From: Chloroflexota bacterium
Lineage (GTDB): Bacteria; Chloroflexota; Dehalococcoidia; SM23-28-2; RBG-16-64-32
DNA length: 7,788 nucleotides
Reading direction: 5' to 3'
Assembly (NCBI GenBank): GCA_005882715.1
Contig: VBEI01000147.1
Span: 1-7,788 of the forward strand
The notes under the pieces were generated by a model, which made no database searches, was not told where the DNA came from, and was given only the letters and a program-made list of their open reading frames with translations. Below, in pieces: positions 1-5,444 of this stretch. Made by a program: the position numbers and the translations under genes. How positions within the stretch are numbered: position 1 is the stretch's first letter; each line of letters begins with the position of its first letter.

Positions 1-222
1 GCCCAGCTCAAGGCGGCCTTCGCCCCGTACGGCGAGCCTTCTTCAGTGAAGATCGTCAGCGATCGCCGTGGCCGCACGAAGGGTTTCGCCTATGTTCAGA
101 TCGCGGACCGTTCCGCCGCGGAAGCGGCCATGGAGGCGCTAAAAGGTACACAGCTTAACGGCCGCACTCTGGACATCGTCCCGGATAACTCCGGCGGCCG
201 TCCTCGTCCTCGTCGGCGATAA
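1..222 (+). CDS. RRM-domain RNA-binding protein (C-terminal part; 5' end outside window)
   Basis: Reading from base 1 gives 73 codons ending in TAA at 220-222. The fragment covers the second half of an RNA recognition motif. It contains the RNP-1 octamer K-G-F-A-Y-V-Q-I (consensus [KR]-G-[FY]-[GA]-[FY]-V-x-[FY]), preceded by a basic loop (DRRGRT) and followed by the usual alpha-2/beta-4 run A-A-E-A-A-M-E-A-L-x-G-x-x-L-N-G-R-x-L-x-I. It ends in a short Gly/Arg/Pro tail (GGRPRPRRR). Stand-alone RRM proteins of about 80-110 residues occur in cyanobacteria, Chloroflexota and other bacteria, where they bind single-stranded RNA; their targets are mostly unknown. The N-terminal beta-1/RNP-2 strand lies outside the window. 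The gene converges on scpA. Family is confident; the specific role is not known. Confidence 0.9.
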   Translation, partial: AQLKAAFAPYGEPSSVKIVSDRRGRTKGFAYVQIADRSAAEAAMEALKGTQLNGRTLDIVPDNSGGRPRPRRR

Positions 223-240
223 GCCCGTAAACCACCCTTC

Positions 241-345
241 CCGTAGGGGCGAGGCACCCGCGCCAACATCTGTAGACTTGCTTCGCCGCTATATTTTCTC
301 TCGCCAACCCACATCATCATAAACGGGGGTGCCTCGCCCCTACGG
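241..345. repeat. 19-bp perfect inverted repeat with 67-bp core (dispersed-repeat or MITE-like)
   Basis: CCGTAGGGGCGAGGCACCC at 241-259 is exactly the reverse complement of 327-345. The core (260-326) is less GC-rich than its surroundings and has no reading frame of note. The element sits between the stop codons of two convergent genes (RRM gene and scpA), a usual place for dispersed palindromes and for bidirectional transcription stops. Arms of the form GTAGGGGCG... resemble repeats I recall from other bacterial genomes with many palindromic elements, but copy number cannot be judged from one window. No target-site duplication is visible at the ends. Confidence 0.75.
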
Positions 346-394
346 AGCCTCGCTCTGTTCATTGGTGCTGCGCTTGTGCCGGTGGCATCCGCAG

Positions 395-1123
395 CTAGGC
401 CGGTGTCTTTGCGGCCTCAACGAGCACGATATCGCCGAAGGCCCGCTCCTGCTCCGCCCAGAGATGGCCGCTCTTGATCATCTCCAGAAGCGCCATAAAT
501 AACACGACAATCTCGGTGCGCGTCTCGCATTTCGCGAGCAGGGGACGGAAGCGCAGGCGGCCGCGCTTCTGCTCGAGCGCTGCGCCGATCTCTTCGATCT
601 TCTCGTTCACGGTCATCGGCTCAATGTGCAGAACCGCTTCCTCAGGCTCGGGCGGCTTGCGGGTGAGCGCTTCCTTGACGGCGGTAAGCAGCGTGTCCAG
701 GGTCACGCCCTCGAGCCCCGGCGGCAGCGGCACGCCTTTTCCGGGCGCGATACGGCCGTAGGTGCGGCGGCCTTCGTCCTCGAGCTGACGGAACAGCTCG
801 ACGGCGTCCTTGAAGCGCTTGTGCTCCTCCAGCATCGCCGTCAGTTCCCCCGCCGCCTGCTCGATTCGGTTGGCCAGGTCTTCGGCCGGCGGCTCCGCGC
901 TTGGGATGATCGCGCAGGACTTGATGTAGAGGAGCTTGGAGCCGACGGTGATGAACTCGGCGAGGACTTCGGGCTCTACGCCGTCGGCGGAATCGATTTC
1001 ACGCCAGTACTGGTCTGCCACTTCAGCGAGCGAGAGGGCCCTAACATCGAGCTGGTTGCGGTCGATGAGTTCGAGCAGGAGGTCGATCGGCCCATTGAAG
1101 CCGTCGACCTGGATCTGCACCAT
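395..1123 (-). CDS. scpA: Segregation and condensation protein A (kleisin)
   Basis: ScpA is the bacterial kleisin that bridges the SMC ATPase heads and, with ScpB, forms the condensin that organises and segregates the chromosome. From ATG at 1123-1121 the product is 242 residues, close to the usual 240-260. The N-terminal domain shows the family signature F-N-G-P-I-D-L-L-L-E-L-I followed by L-D-V-R-x-L-S-L-A-E-V-A-D-Q-Y; next comes E-F-I-T-V-G-S-K-L-L-Y-I-K-S, then a charged helical linker, and a C-terminal winged helix (F-M-A-L-L-E-M-I-K...E-Q-x-x-x-F-G-D-I). The frame stays open to 1309, but the extra 62 residues do not look like ScpA, so I place the start where homology begins. GGGGAG lies directly against this ATG with no spacer; the adjacent GTG (1120-1118) would have 3 bases. 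scpB, which commonly follows scpA, is not downstream here. Stop is TAG at 397-395. Confidence 0.95.
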   Translation of the reverse strand: MVQIQVDGFNGPIDLLLELIDRNQLDVRALSLAEVADQYWREIDSADGVEPEVLAEFITVGSKLLYIKSCAIIPSAEPPAEDLANRIEQAAGELTAMLEEHKRFKDAVELFRQLEDEGRRTYGRIAPGKGVPLPPGLEGVTLDTLLTAVKEALTRKPPEPEEAVLHIEPMTVNEKIEEIGAALEQKRGRLRFRPLLAKCETRTEIVVLFMALLEMIKSGHLWAEQERAFGDIVLVEAAKTPA

Positions 1124-1222
1124 CTCCCCGAGTATAGCGATCCGGAAGGCTTCTGGCCAGGAATTGTTGATGCGAGAAGACCTTTTATCTCTTACCGCTC
1201 GTCCATCGTCGGGCATGCGCCC

Positions 1223-1228
1223 ATTATA
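1223..1228 (-). promoter_or_regulatory. Possible -10 element for scpA (TATAAT)
   Basis: A perfect TATAAT reads on the - strand from 1228 to 1223, about 100 bases upstream of the chosen scpA start. No recognisable -35 hexamer lies 16-18 bases further upstream. The predicted transcript start falls near 1216, which is also an ATG of the extended frame, so a leaderless longer form cannot be excluded. A small palindrome AGAGC-TTTA-GCTCT at 1258-1271 lies just upstream and could be an operator or chance. Confidence 0.35.
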
Positions 1229-1353
1229 CGTCGCGCTCGGACTCTCCCCGTACGGACAGAGCTTTAGCTCTCTCCGCTTCACACTGCTGATTCGTTTGAC
1301 GGTGGCCAATCTGTGTATCCGACGCGTTCACTCGCTTATTCGCTCCCGATTCG

Positions 1354-1971
1354 GTGACGAACCGGGAACCAACCCCAAGCCTGCGGAGTAGACTCTGCGA
1401 GAGGACTTCTCTGCAAGACGAGACGCTCATCGCCGCCGCACAGCAGGGCGACGCCGCCGCCTTCGAGGAGCTCGTGCGCCGCCACCAGGAGGGCGCCTTC
1501 CGGGCCGCCTTTCTGGTCCTGCGCGATGCCGATGAGGCGGAAGACGCCGCTCAGGAGGGGCTTGTGAAAGCATACAAGGCTATCCGAAGCTTCCGGCCGG
1601 GGCACGAGTTCCGGCCGTGGCTGCTGCGCATCGTCATCAACCAGGCGCTCACGATGCACCGCTCTCGCCGCCGGGGCGTCGCGGCCGCCGAACGGCTTGC
1701 CGTGCGCGAGCGACCGCTCCCGCATAGCATCGACGAGACCGTGATCGACCGGGAGCGTGCGCGGCTCGTATGGGCTGCATTGGAGTCGCTGCGGGAGCAG
1801 GAGCGGGTCGTCGTCTACCTGCGTTACTTCCTCAATCTGCCCGAGCGCGAGCTGGCCGAATACCTGGGCTGCGCGCAGGGCACAGTCAAATCGCGCCTGC
1901 ACCGGGCGCTCGGCAAGCTTCGAGAGGTGGTCGTGCAGCGATACCCACAGCTATTGGGAGAGACAACTTAA
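1354..1971 (+). CDS. ECF-type RNA polymerase sigma-70 family factor
   Basis: This is an extracytoplasmic-function sigma factor that would direct RNA polymerase to a small regulon when released by its partner. From GTG at 1354 it has 205 residues. Region 2 spans about residues 24-105: L-I-A-A-A-Q-Q-G-D-A-A-A-F-E-E-L, then D-A-D-E-A-E-D-A-A-Q-E at 58-68 and F-R-P-W-L-L-R-I-V-I-N-Q-A at 86-98. Region 4 spans about 132-195, with the helix-turn-helix L-P-E-R-E-L-A-E-Y-L-G-C-A-Q-G-T-V-K-S-R at 162-181. The GTG has no Shine-Dalgarno sequence. An in-frame CTG at 1411 has GAGAGG six bases upstream and begins just before the conserved D-E-T-L-I, so the true protein may start there (186 residues). The stop TAA (1969-1971) overlaps the next ATG as TAATG, so the two genes are translationally coupled. 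No strong sigma-70 promoter is seen upstream. Confidence 0.93.
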   Translation: MTNREPTPSLRSRLCERTSLQDETLIAAAQQGDAAAFEELVRRHQEGAFRAAFLVLRDADEAEDAAQEGLVKAYKAIRSFRPGHEFRPWLLRIVINQALTMHRSRRRGVAAAERLAVRERPLPHSIDETVIDRERARLVWAALESLREQERVVVYLRYFLNLPERELAEYLGCAQGTVKSRLHRALGKLREVVVQRYPQLLGETT

Positions 1972-2714
1972 TGCAGCAGGAGATAGACCGCCTGGAACGC
2001 GACATAACTCTGCTCAGCCGTGCGATCGCGTTCCCCGAGGCGCCCTCGCTGGCATCCCGGGTCCGGTCGCGGATCGAGGCGGATCGCACGCGGCGGGCAC
2101 CTTCGTGGCAGCTCGCCCTGACGGCAATCGCTGCCGCCGCCGTCGCGCTCGCCTTTATCGCGGGCGTGGCCAGCCCGGCCCGCGACGCCATCGCCGATCT
2201 CTTCGACCGCATCAACATCTTCGAGACGGCCGAGGTGCCCAAAGACCTGACGCGCGAGATCAGCGGTACTCAGGTTACTCTCGAAGAGGCGGAAGCGCGG
2301 CTCGGCTTGCCGCTGCTTCTCCCCGGCGATGCGGCTACCACTGAACCCGATCGAGTGCTCATCCAGGACTTCCGCTCGGTGAAAGCCGCCGTCCTTTTCT
2401 TCCGGCATAGCGACGGCACGCCGTACGCGTTGTTCGAGACGAACGCTCCCGTCGGAAAGGGCCTGCCGATCGCCGGCAAGGGCGTCCTCAGCTCCTCCCA
2501 GGCGCAGCCGGTGAGAGGCCTTGGCGACGAGGCCTACTGGCTGACCGGCCTCCGCATCGTGCAGTATTACGACCCGAGCGGGGCGGTGATCCGGGATTCC
2601 GTTCGCGCGACCGAGGAGAATACGCTGCTCTGGTCGGCGAACGGCCGCGTCTTCCGTATCGAGGGAAACCTCACGCAGGAGCAAGCGATCGGGATCGCCA
2701 GGTCGCTCAAGTAG
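1971..2714 (+). CDS. Single-pass membrane protein, probable anti-sigma factor with DUF4367-like outer domain
   Basis: A 247-residue protein starts at ATG 1971, overlapping the sigma stop by one base; GGGAGAG at 1956-1962 gives eight bases of spacing. Residues 1-45 are a charged cytoplasmic segment (L-E-R-D-I-T-L-L-S-R-A-I...), 46-67 form one membrane helix rich in Ala, Leu and Ile, and 68-247 should lie outside the membrane. The outer part ends with a pattern (G-L-G-D-E-A-Y-W ... L-L-W-S-A-N-G-R-V-F-R-I-E-G-N-L-T-Q-E-Q-A-I-G-I-A-R-S-L) like the DUF4367 domain of some membrane-bound regulators. Gene order, coupling and topology argue for an anti-sigma factor. The protein has no cysteine and a single His (in FFRHSDG), so it lacks the zinc-binding HxxxCxxC anti-sigma motif. 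The 45-residue inner part is short for a classical anti-sigma domain. Role is inferred; topology is well supported. Confidence 0.8.
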   Translation: MQQEIDRLERDITLLSRAIAFPEAPSLASRVRSRIEADRTRRAPSWQLALTAIAAAAVALAFIAGVASPARDAIADLFDRINIFETAEVPKDLTREISGTQVTLEEAEARLGLPLLLPGDAATTEPDRVLIQDFRSVKAAVLFFRHSDGTPYALFETNAPVGKGLPIAGKGVLSSSQAQPVRGLGDEAYWLTGLRIVQYYDPSGAVIRDSVRATEENTLLWSANGRVFRIEGNLTQEQAIGIARSLK

Positions 2715-2897
2715 CGACGCACCCACTTGCAGCGCTAGGGGGATGATTGAGCCTTGCCGGCGATGGACATGCCGGGCGGCGCAGGGCGACCAGCCGATCT
2801 CATCACCAGGCCTTCTATTCGAGAGGTCGCCGCAGTCAGTATCTACGTGGGCCAGCCCGGAGCGCACCATGCGCGGACCAGCGCCGAATTGCCTCCC
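2715..2897. other. Intergenic stretch after the anti-sigma gene, no convincing gene
   Basis: Two overlapping open frames (2743-2967 from ATG, 2754-2951 from TTG) run through here. Neither product resembles a family I know. The GGGGG before ATG 2743 is directly adjacent to it, and both frames run into the -35 or -10 of the promoter at 2929. No intrinsic terminator is evident after the anti-sigma stop; only a weak TAGCG/CGCTA pairing is present (2712-2716 with 2733-2737). Confidence 0.5.
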
Positions 2898-2916
2898 ACA
2901 ATTGATATGGAATTGT
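2898..2916. promoter_or_regulatory. Small AT-rich inverted repeat upstream of the RNA promoter (possible operator or UP-like element)
   Basis: ACAATT at 2898-2903 and AATTGT at 2911-2916 are exact inverted copies separated by 7 bases. They lie 12 bases upstream of the -35 hexamer at 2929 in one of the few AT-rich patches of the window. A dimeric repressor/activator site or an UP-like element would fit this position, but arms of six bases may arise by chance. Confidence 0.3.
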
Positions 2917-2928
2917 ATCGCAGGATTG

Positions 2929-2957
2929 TTGACACCCTATGCCCGCCATGATAGAAC
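2929..2957 (+). promoter_or_regulatory. Sigma-70-like promoter with extended -10
   Basis: A perfect TTGACA (2929-2934) is followed by 17 bases and then TAGAAC (2952-2957; 4 of 6 to TATAAT), with TGA just before it giving the TGn extended -10. This is the best sigma-70-type promoter in the window. No protein-coding gene follows it closely; the next features are a long hairpin and a terminator, so it appears to serve a small RNA starting near 2964. Confidence 0.6.
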
Positions 2958-2963
2958 CCTGGC

Positions 2964-3057
2964 GTAAACCCAAGCGAGTCGTCGCGCTGCGGGATGCATG
3001 TCTCGCGGTCGCGGCGTGATGAGGGCCGACAACCGATGCGTTGTCGGCTAATCTTTT
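2964..3057 (+). ncRNA. Candidate small structured RNA (about 95 nt), unrecognised class
   Basis: Between the promoter at 2929-2957 and the terminator at 3025-3057 lies a strong hairpin. Bases 2980-2994 pair with 3001-3016 through 15 base pairs with one bulged C (3010), capped by the six-base loop UGCAUG (2995-3000). Four or more pairs are G-U (for example 2992-3003, 2988-3007, 2986-3009, 2982-3014), so pairing works in the + strand RNA but not in its complement, which supports transcription in this direction. The loop contains the self-complementary UGCA, which could allow loop-loop contact (speculative). It is not SRP RNA (no GGAA loop domain), tRNA, or any riboswitch I recognise, and no gene follows for it to control in cis. 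Existence is inferred from promoter, fold and terminator together. Confidence 0.5.
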
Positions 3058-3059
3058 CT
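3025..3059 (+). terminator. Intrinsic terminator, + strand
   Basis: GCCGACAA (3025-3032) and TTGTCGGC (3041-3048) form an 8-bp perfect stem, which can gain a C-G pair at the loop. It is followed by TAATCTTTTCT (3049-3059). It lies about 60 bases past the predicted start of the RNA from the 2929 promoter and ends that transcript. Confidence 0.7.
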
Positions 3060-3100
3060 GGAGGGCGAACGCCTTATGTTGAGAAGGCGCAGCCGAGACC

Positions 3101-3137
3101 AAAAATAAAGCCCCGCACGGCCCGAACCGCACGGGGC
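3101..3137 (-). terminator. Intrinsic terminator, - strand
   Basis: Read on the - strand, GCCCCGTGCGG (3137-3127) pairs with CCGTGCGGGGC (3120-3110) over 11 positions. Two of these are tandem U-G/G-U pairs that only work in the - strand RNA. The loop is UUCGGG, followed by TTTATTTTT (3109-3101). This is a strong factor-independent terminator. No coding gene precedes it on the - strand. Confidence 0.8.
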
Positions 3138-3173
3138 AGGCAATAGGCACCGCGTCAAACAGAGCCCTGTGCC
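3102..3173 (-). ncRNA. Candidate second small RNA (about 70 nt), convergent with the first
   Basis: An extended -10 (TGC-TATAAT) ends at 3180 on the - strand, predicting a start near 3173, and a strong terminator ends the transcript near 3102. The RNA would have a weak 5' hairpin (GGCAC at 3173-3169 with GUGCC at 3150-3146) and the terminator stem. No start codon with a Shine-Dalgarno sequence and no sensible short peptide was seen in it. No gene lies downstream on this strand, so it is unlikely to be a leader. It points toward the + strand candidate RNA, with the two 3' ends about 45 bases apart. Class unknown. Confidence 0.4.
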
Positions 3174-3179
3174 GCGCGC

Positions 3180-3188
3180 ATTATAGCA
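3180..3188 (-). promoter_or_regulatory. Extended -10 promoter element (TGC-TATAAT), - strand
   Basis: On the - strand, TG (3188-3187), C, then TATAAT (3185-3180) match the extended -10 consensus fully. The position 17 bases upstream (ATGCCG) is not a -35 hexamer, which is tolerated for extended -10 promoters. It precedes the short transcript that ends at the 3101-3137 terminator. Confidence 0.5.
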
Positions 3189-3509
3189 AAGCTCTATGAG
3201 CGCGGCATAGTTGCCAGCCCCCGCCTTCCTCGGTTCGTTCGGGGCGCCTTCAAAGGAGGTGATGCCCCGAAAACCTTCGTGCTCCCGCAGTCAGCCGTCG
3301 GTGTTCGGCGATCTGTGGGCGAAGTTGCTTTACGCGGCGGTTACAGAAGTTTTACGGACGATTCCCGCGCGTTAACGAGCGCCGCGCAGAATGACGATGG
3401 ATGCGCGATGAGACGCTCGGCCTGTAACGGTGCGGCAACATCCTGTAGGGGGTGCCTTTAAGCCCGCCGCGGACCATACATGCACAGGCTACAGACACAG
3501 GAGGAGACA
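3189..3509. other. Leader region upstream of the PhoX-like gene; 12-base anti-SD match at 3252-3263
   Basis: AAAGGAGGTGAT at 3252-3263 is complementary over 12 bases to the usual 3' end of 16S rRNA, far more than ordinary ribosome binding sites. An ATG begins inside it at 3262, only two bases after GGAGG, opening a 37-codon frame to TAA at 3373-3375 (start M-P-R-K-P-S-C-S). That spacing is too short for normal initiation. A GTG frame from 3279 to 3461 (60 residues) is 19 bases away and looks non-coding. No sigma-70 promoter for the PhoX-like gene could be recognised. The stretch TGTAACGG...TGTAG near 3423-3448 loosely recalls ECF-type promoters, but the match is weak. Confidence 0.4.
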
Positions 3510-4970
3510 ATGAGACTCATTACAAAAGCACGAATCACTGCTGTAGCAGCCTTAATGGCATTCGCGGCGCTTGCCGGGATCGCCACTGGGCAGCAGGATA
3601 TCGGGCTGCTTCATCAGAACCTCAACGAATCACAGTCGACTGCCGCCTTCGGGATCGGCAAGATCCTGGACGAGTCTTCGACAGCATCGTTGACAGCCGC
3701 AGAGATAAACGCCAATCCCGCGGCGGTCGTAACGCTGGCAAAGGGCCTGGAGGCCCGCGTAGTCACTGCCGGCGTCGCGGCACCCAACGTCGACATGATG
3801 GTCCCCTGGCCCGACAACGCCGACCCGACACATCTGATTGTCTGCAACGAGCAGGGGACGTCGGCACCCGGGCTGCAAGCAATTGATCTCGATACGGGCG
3901 CCGCTCAAACGATACTCACAGGCATCACCAACTGCGACGGCATTCGCATGACACCCTGGCACACGATCCTGTTTTCGGAGGAGACGTCGAACGGGCGGGC
4001 CTACGAGTTGATTGACCCGCTTGGCGTGACCGGCGTCCATTTGGACCGCAGCACCGGCGTTTTCTCCGGAGGCACCGGCGACTGCGCGGGCGGCACGGGC
4101 GAGTGCCATTTTGCCGTCCGGTCCGCGCTTGGCCGGCTGGCATTCGAAGGGTTCGCGGTCTACCCCAACGGGGTAGTCTACTACGGCGACGAGAACCGGC
4201 CTGCCAACGGGACGCAGGGCGGCGCCTACTTCAAGTTCATCCCGGACAGCCTCTGGACGGGTGGTCCGCCTATCAGTACGCTGGCGGCGTCTCCGTTCGT
4301 CTCAGGCGACGTGTTTGGGCTGCGACTGGGCAAGCGGGTCGACAGCGGCAGCGGCGCCATAGACTTCGGTCAAGGTACTCAGCTCGGTTTCGGTACCTGG
4401 GTGCTCGCCTGCGACAACTGCCAGACCGGCGACACGAACCTTCGCAGCCTGACACCGACACTGAAGCTCACCGGTTACTACCGCCCGGAGGATGTCGATA
4501 TCGATGGGACTGCTCTCGCGGCGGGTAACGTTCGCTTCTGCGCGGACAACACCGGCAATGAGGAGAACGACCAGTTGTGGGGTGAAACTGTCTGCGTCAG
4601 CGACGGCACGCTGGCGGCAGCAGCCGCGAACACCGCGACGCCCGAGGCGCAGCTACTGCTCGTCGGCAACCCGGGGTTAGCGATGCCGGACAACATAGCA
4701 TTCCAACCGGGACGTGGCAACTGGATAATCCACGAGGACGCGGACACCACATACCTGGCTCCGCACAACAACGACCTGTGGGATTGCCTTCCGGACGGAA
4801 TGGACGAGGATTTGCTCAGCGACGGCTGCCTGCGCATCGCCACTCTCAACGACCTGACCGCTGAGTGGACCGGCGGCATCTTCGATGCTAGTGGACAGCG
4901 CTTCTGGGTCAGCATCCAGCACAACGCTAGTGGGAAGGGTCTTGTCTTGGAGATCACCGGCTGGAAGTAA
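3510..4970 (+). CDS. Exported PhoX/DUF839-family beta-propeller protein
   Basis: A 486-residue protein starts at ATG 3510, with AGGAGG at 3499-3504 and five bases of spacing; an in-frame ATG at 3480 lacks this site. Residues 1-27 form a signal peptide: M-R-L-I-T-K-A-R, a hydrophobic run to about 25, and a likely cut after A-T-G at 25-27. The mature part has DUF839/PhoX landmarks: L-I-V-C-N-E-Q-G at 109-116 (the N-H-E-like strand), N-G-V-V-Y-Y-G-D-E-N at 220-229, P-E-D-V-D-I-D at 326-332, A-D-N-T-G at 345-349, M-P-D-N-I-A-F-Q-P at 392-400 and R-F-W-V-S-I-Q-H-N at 464-472. PhoX enzymes are Ca/Fe-dependent alkaline phosphatases using an Fe/Ca cluster in the propeller. Phosphatase activity here is only possible: DUF839 also includes proteins of unknown function, and I cannot assign every metal ligand. 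Classical PhoX is Tat-exported, but no twin-arginine motif is present. At least nine cysteines suggest disulfides outside the cytoplasm. Confidence 0.82.
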   Translation: MRLITKARITAVAALMAFAALAGIATGQQDIGLLHQNLNESQSTAAFGIGKILDESSTASLTAAEINANPAAVVTLAKGLEARVVTAGVAAPNVDMMVPWPDNADPTHLIVCNEQGTSAPGLQAIDLDTGAAQTILTGITNCDGIRMTPWHTILFSEETSNGRAYELIDPLGVTGVHLDRSTGVFSGGTGDCAGGTGECHFAVRSALGRLAFEGFAVYPNGVVYYGDENRPANGTQGGAYFKFIPDSLWTGGPPISTLAASPFVSGDVFGLRLGKRVDSGSGAIDFGQGTQLGFGTWVLACDNCQTGDTNLRSLTPTLKLTGYYRPEDVDIDGTALAAGNVRFCADNTGNEENDQLWGETVCVSDGTLAAAAANTATPEAQLLLVGNPGLAMPDNIAFQPGRGNWIIHEDADTTYLAPHNNDLWDCLPDGMDEDLLSDGCLRIATLNDLTAEWTGGIFDASGQRFWVSIQHNASGKGLVLEITGWK

Positions 4971-5444
4971 CAGACCCCCTCGTTAATGGCCTCAGGCCTG
5001 CGGAGTGCGAGTGCGGCGACCCTCCGTAGGCCTGGTCACGGCGCACAAAATAATGAGCTTCCCTGGTGGGCCCCACTCTTCGGGGGATTTGGGGGTCTCG
5101 GCCAGAGGCCCGGTCGCCCGGTCCAGTCTGTCGAGTCCCTTCGTCGCCTGATTTGCTGGAACCCGTTTGGGAAGCTCAACCGCAGTATCGCCCCACTACG
5201 GAAAGGCGTCAACCGCTTTCTCAACACCGTCCACAAATCCACACTCACGCACCGTCATTACTCCGAAAGTCGCGGCTTCCTAAGATAGTCGTTCCGAGCT
5301 CGCAGGGCGGGGCCGAGCGGGACCGGGCGGAGGCGAGGAATCCCCGCGCCGGCCATTGAGCACGCAATTGCCTAGTCAAAAACGCTAAGAACCGTCGCCT
5401 CTATAGCAAGAGCACGTGGCACTCAAGCAATCGCGCCGCGGCAC
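4971..5444. other. Intergenic region between convergent PhoX-like gene and nadB
   Basis: This stretch of about 470 bases separates two convergent stops. Open frames at 4986-5288, 5066-5359 (+) and 5036-5248 (-) give Pro/Arg-rich products without recognisable features and overlap a hairpin, so I do not call them. GGGGGATTTGGGGGTC at 5082-5097 looks like a fragment of a purine-rich dispersed repeat. The nonamer GGCACTCAA occurs at 5418-5426 and again at 5440-5448, across the nadB stop. No U-tract terminator for the nad operon is clear; AAAAA at 5378-5382 (U run on the - strand) lacks a good stem. Confidence 0.5.
4992..5035 (+). terminator. Strong hairpin after the PhoX-like gene (possible terminator without U-tract)
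   Basis: CAGGCCTGCGGAG (4993-5005) pairs with CTCCGTAGGCCTG (5022-5034) over 13 positions, one of them G-U (5000 with 5027), with a 16-base loop. A further U-G pair is possible at 4992/5035. It begins 22 bases after the stop. No T run follows, so it may be a 3'-end stabiliser, an atypical terminator or a palindromic repeat unit. Confidence 0.45.

Noticed and set aside
626..1267. A 213-residue + strand frame opposite scpA.
   Set aside because: It is the complement of a clear scpA reading frame and has no recognisable domain.
1296..1324. TTGACG upstream of the sigma gene as a promoter, and its partial likeness to TGTAACGGTG...TGTAG at 3423-3448 as a shared ECF site.
   Set aside because: No -10 at proper spacing, and the two sequences differ in spacing by two bases; the likeness may be chance.
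2743..2967. Two overlapping small frames (74 and 65 residues) after the anti-sigma gene.
   Set aside because: No family features, poor ribosome binding site spacing, and overlap with a good promoter.
3014..3050. GUGAUGAG followed by a stem recalls a hammerhead ribozyme core (CUGAUGAG).
   Set aside because: The first core base is G instead of C and the GAAA after the stem is absent (UAAUC instead); the stem and U-run fit a terminator.
3250..3270. On the - strand, GGCATCACCTCCTTT looks like the 3' end of 16S rRNA.
   Set aside because: The sequence before it on that strand has none of the conserved 16S helix 44/45 motifs, so it is not an rRNA gene; kept only as an anti-SD match on the + strand.
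4986..5359. Frames of 100 and 97 residues after the PhoX-like gene.
   Set aside because: Low-complexity Arg/Pro/Ser-rich products, no ribosome binding site, one begins inside a hairpin.
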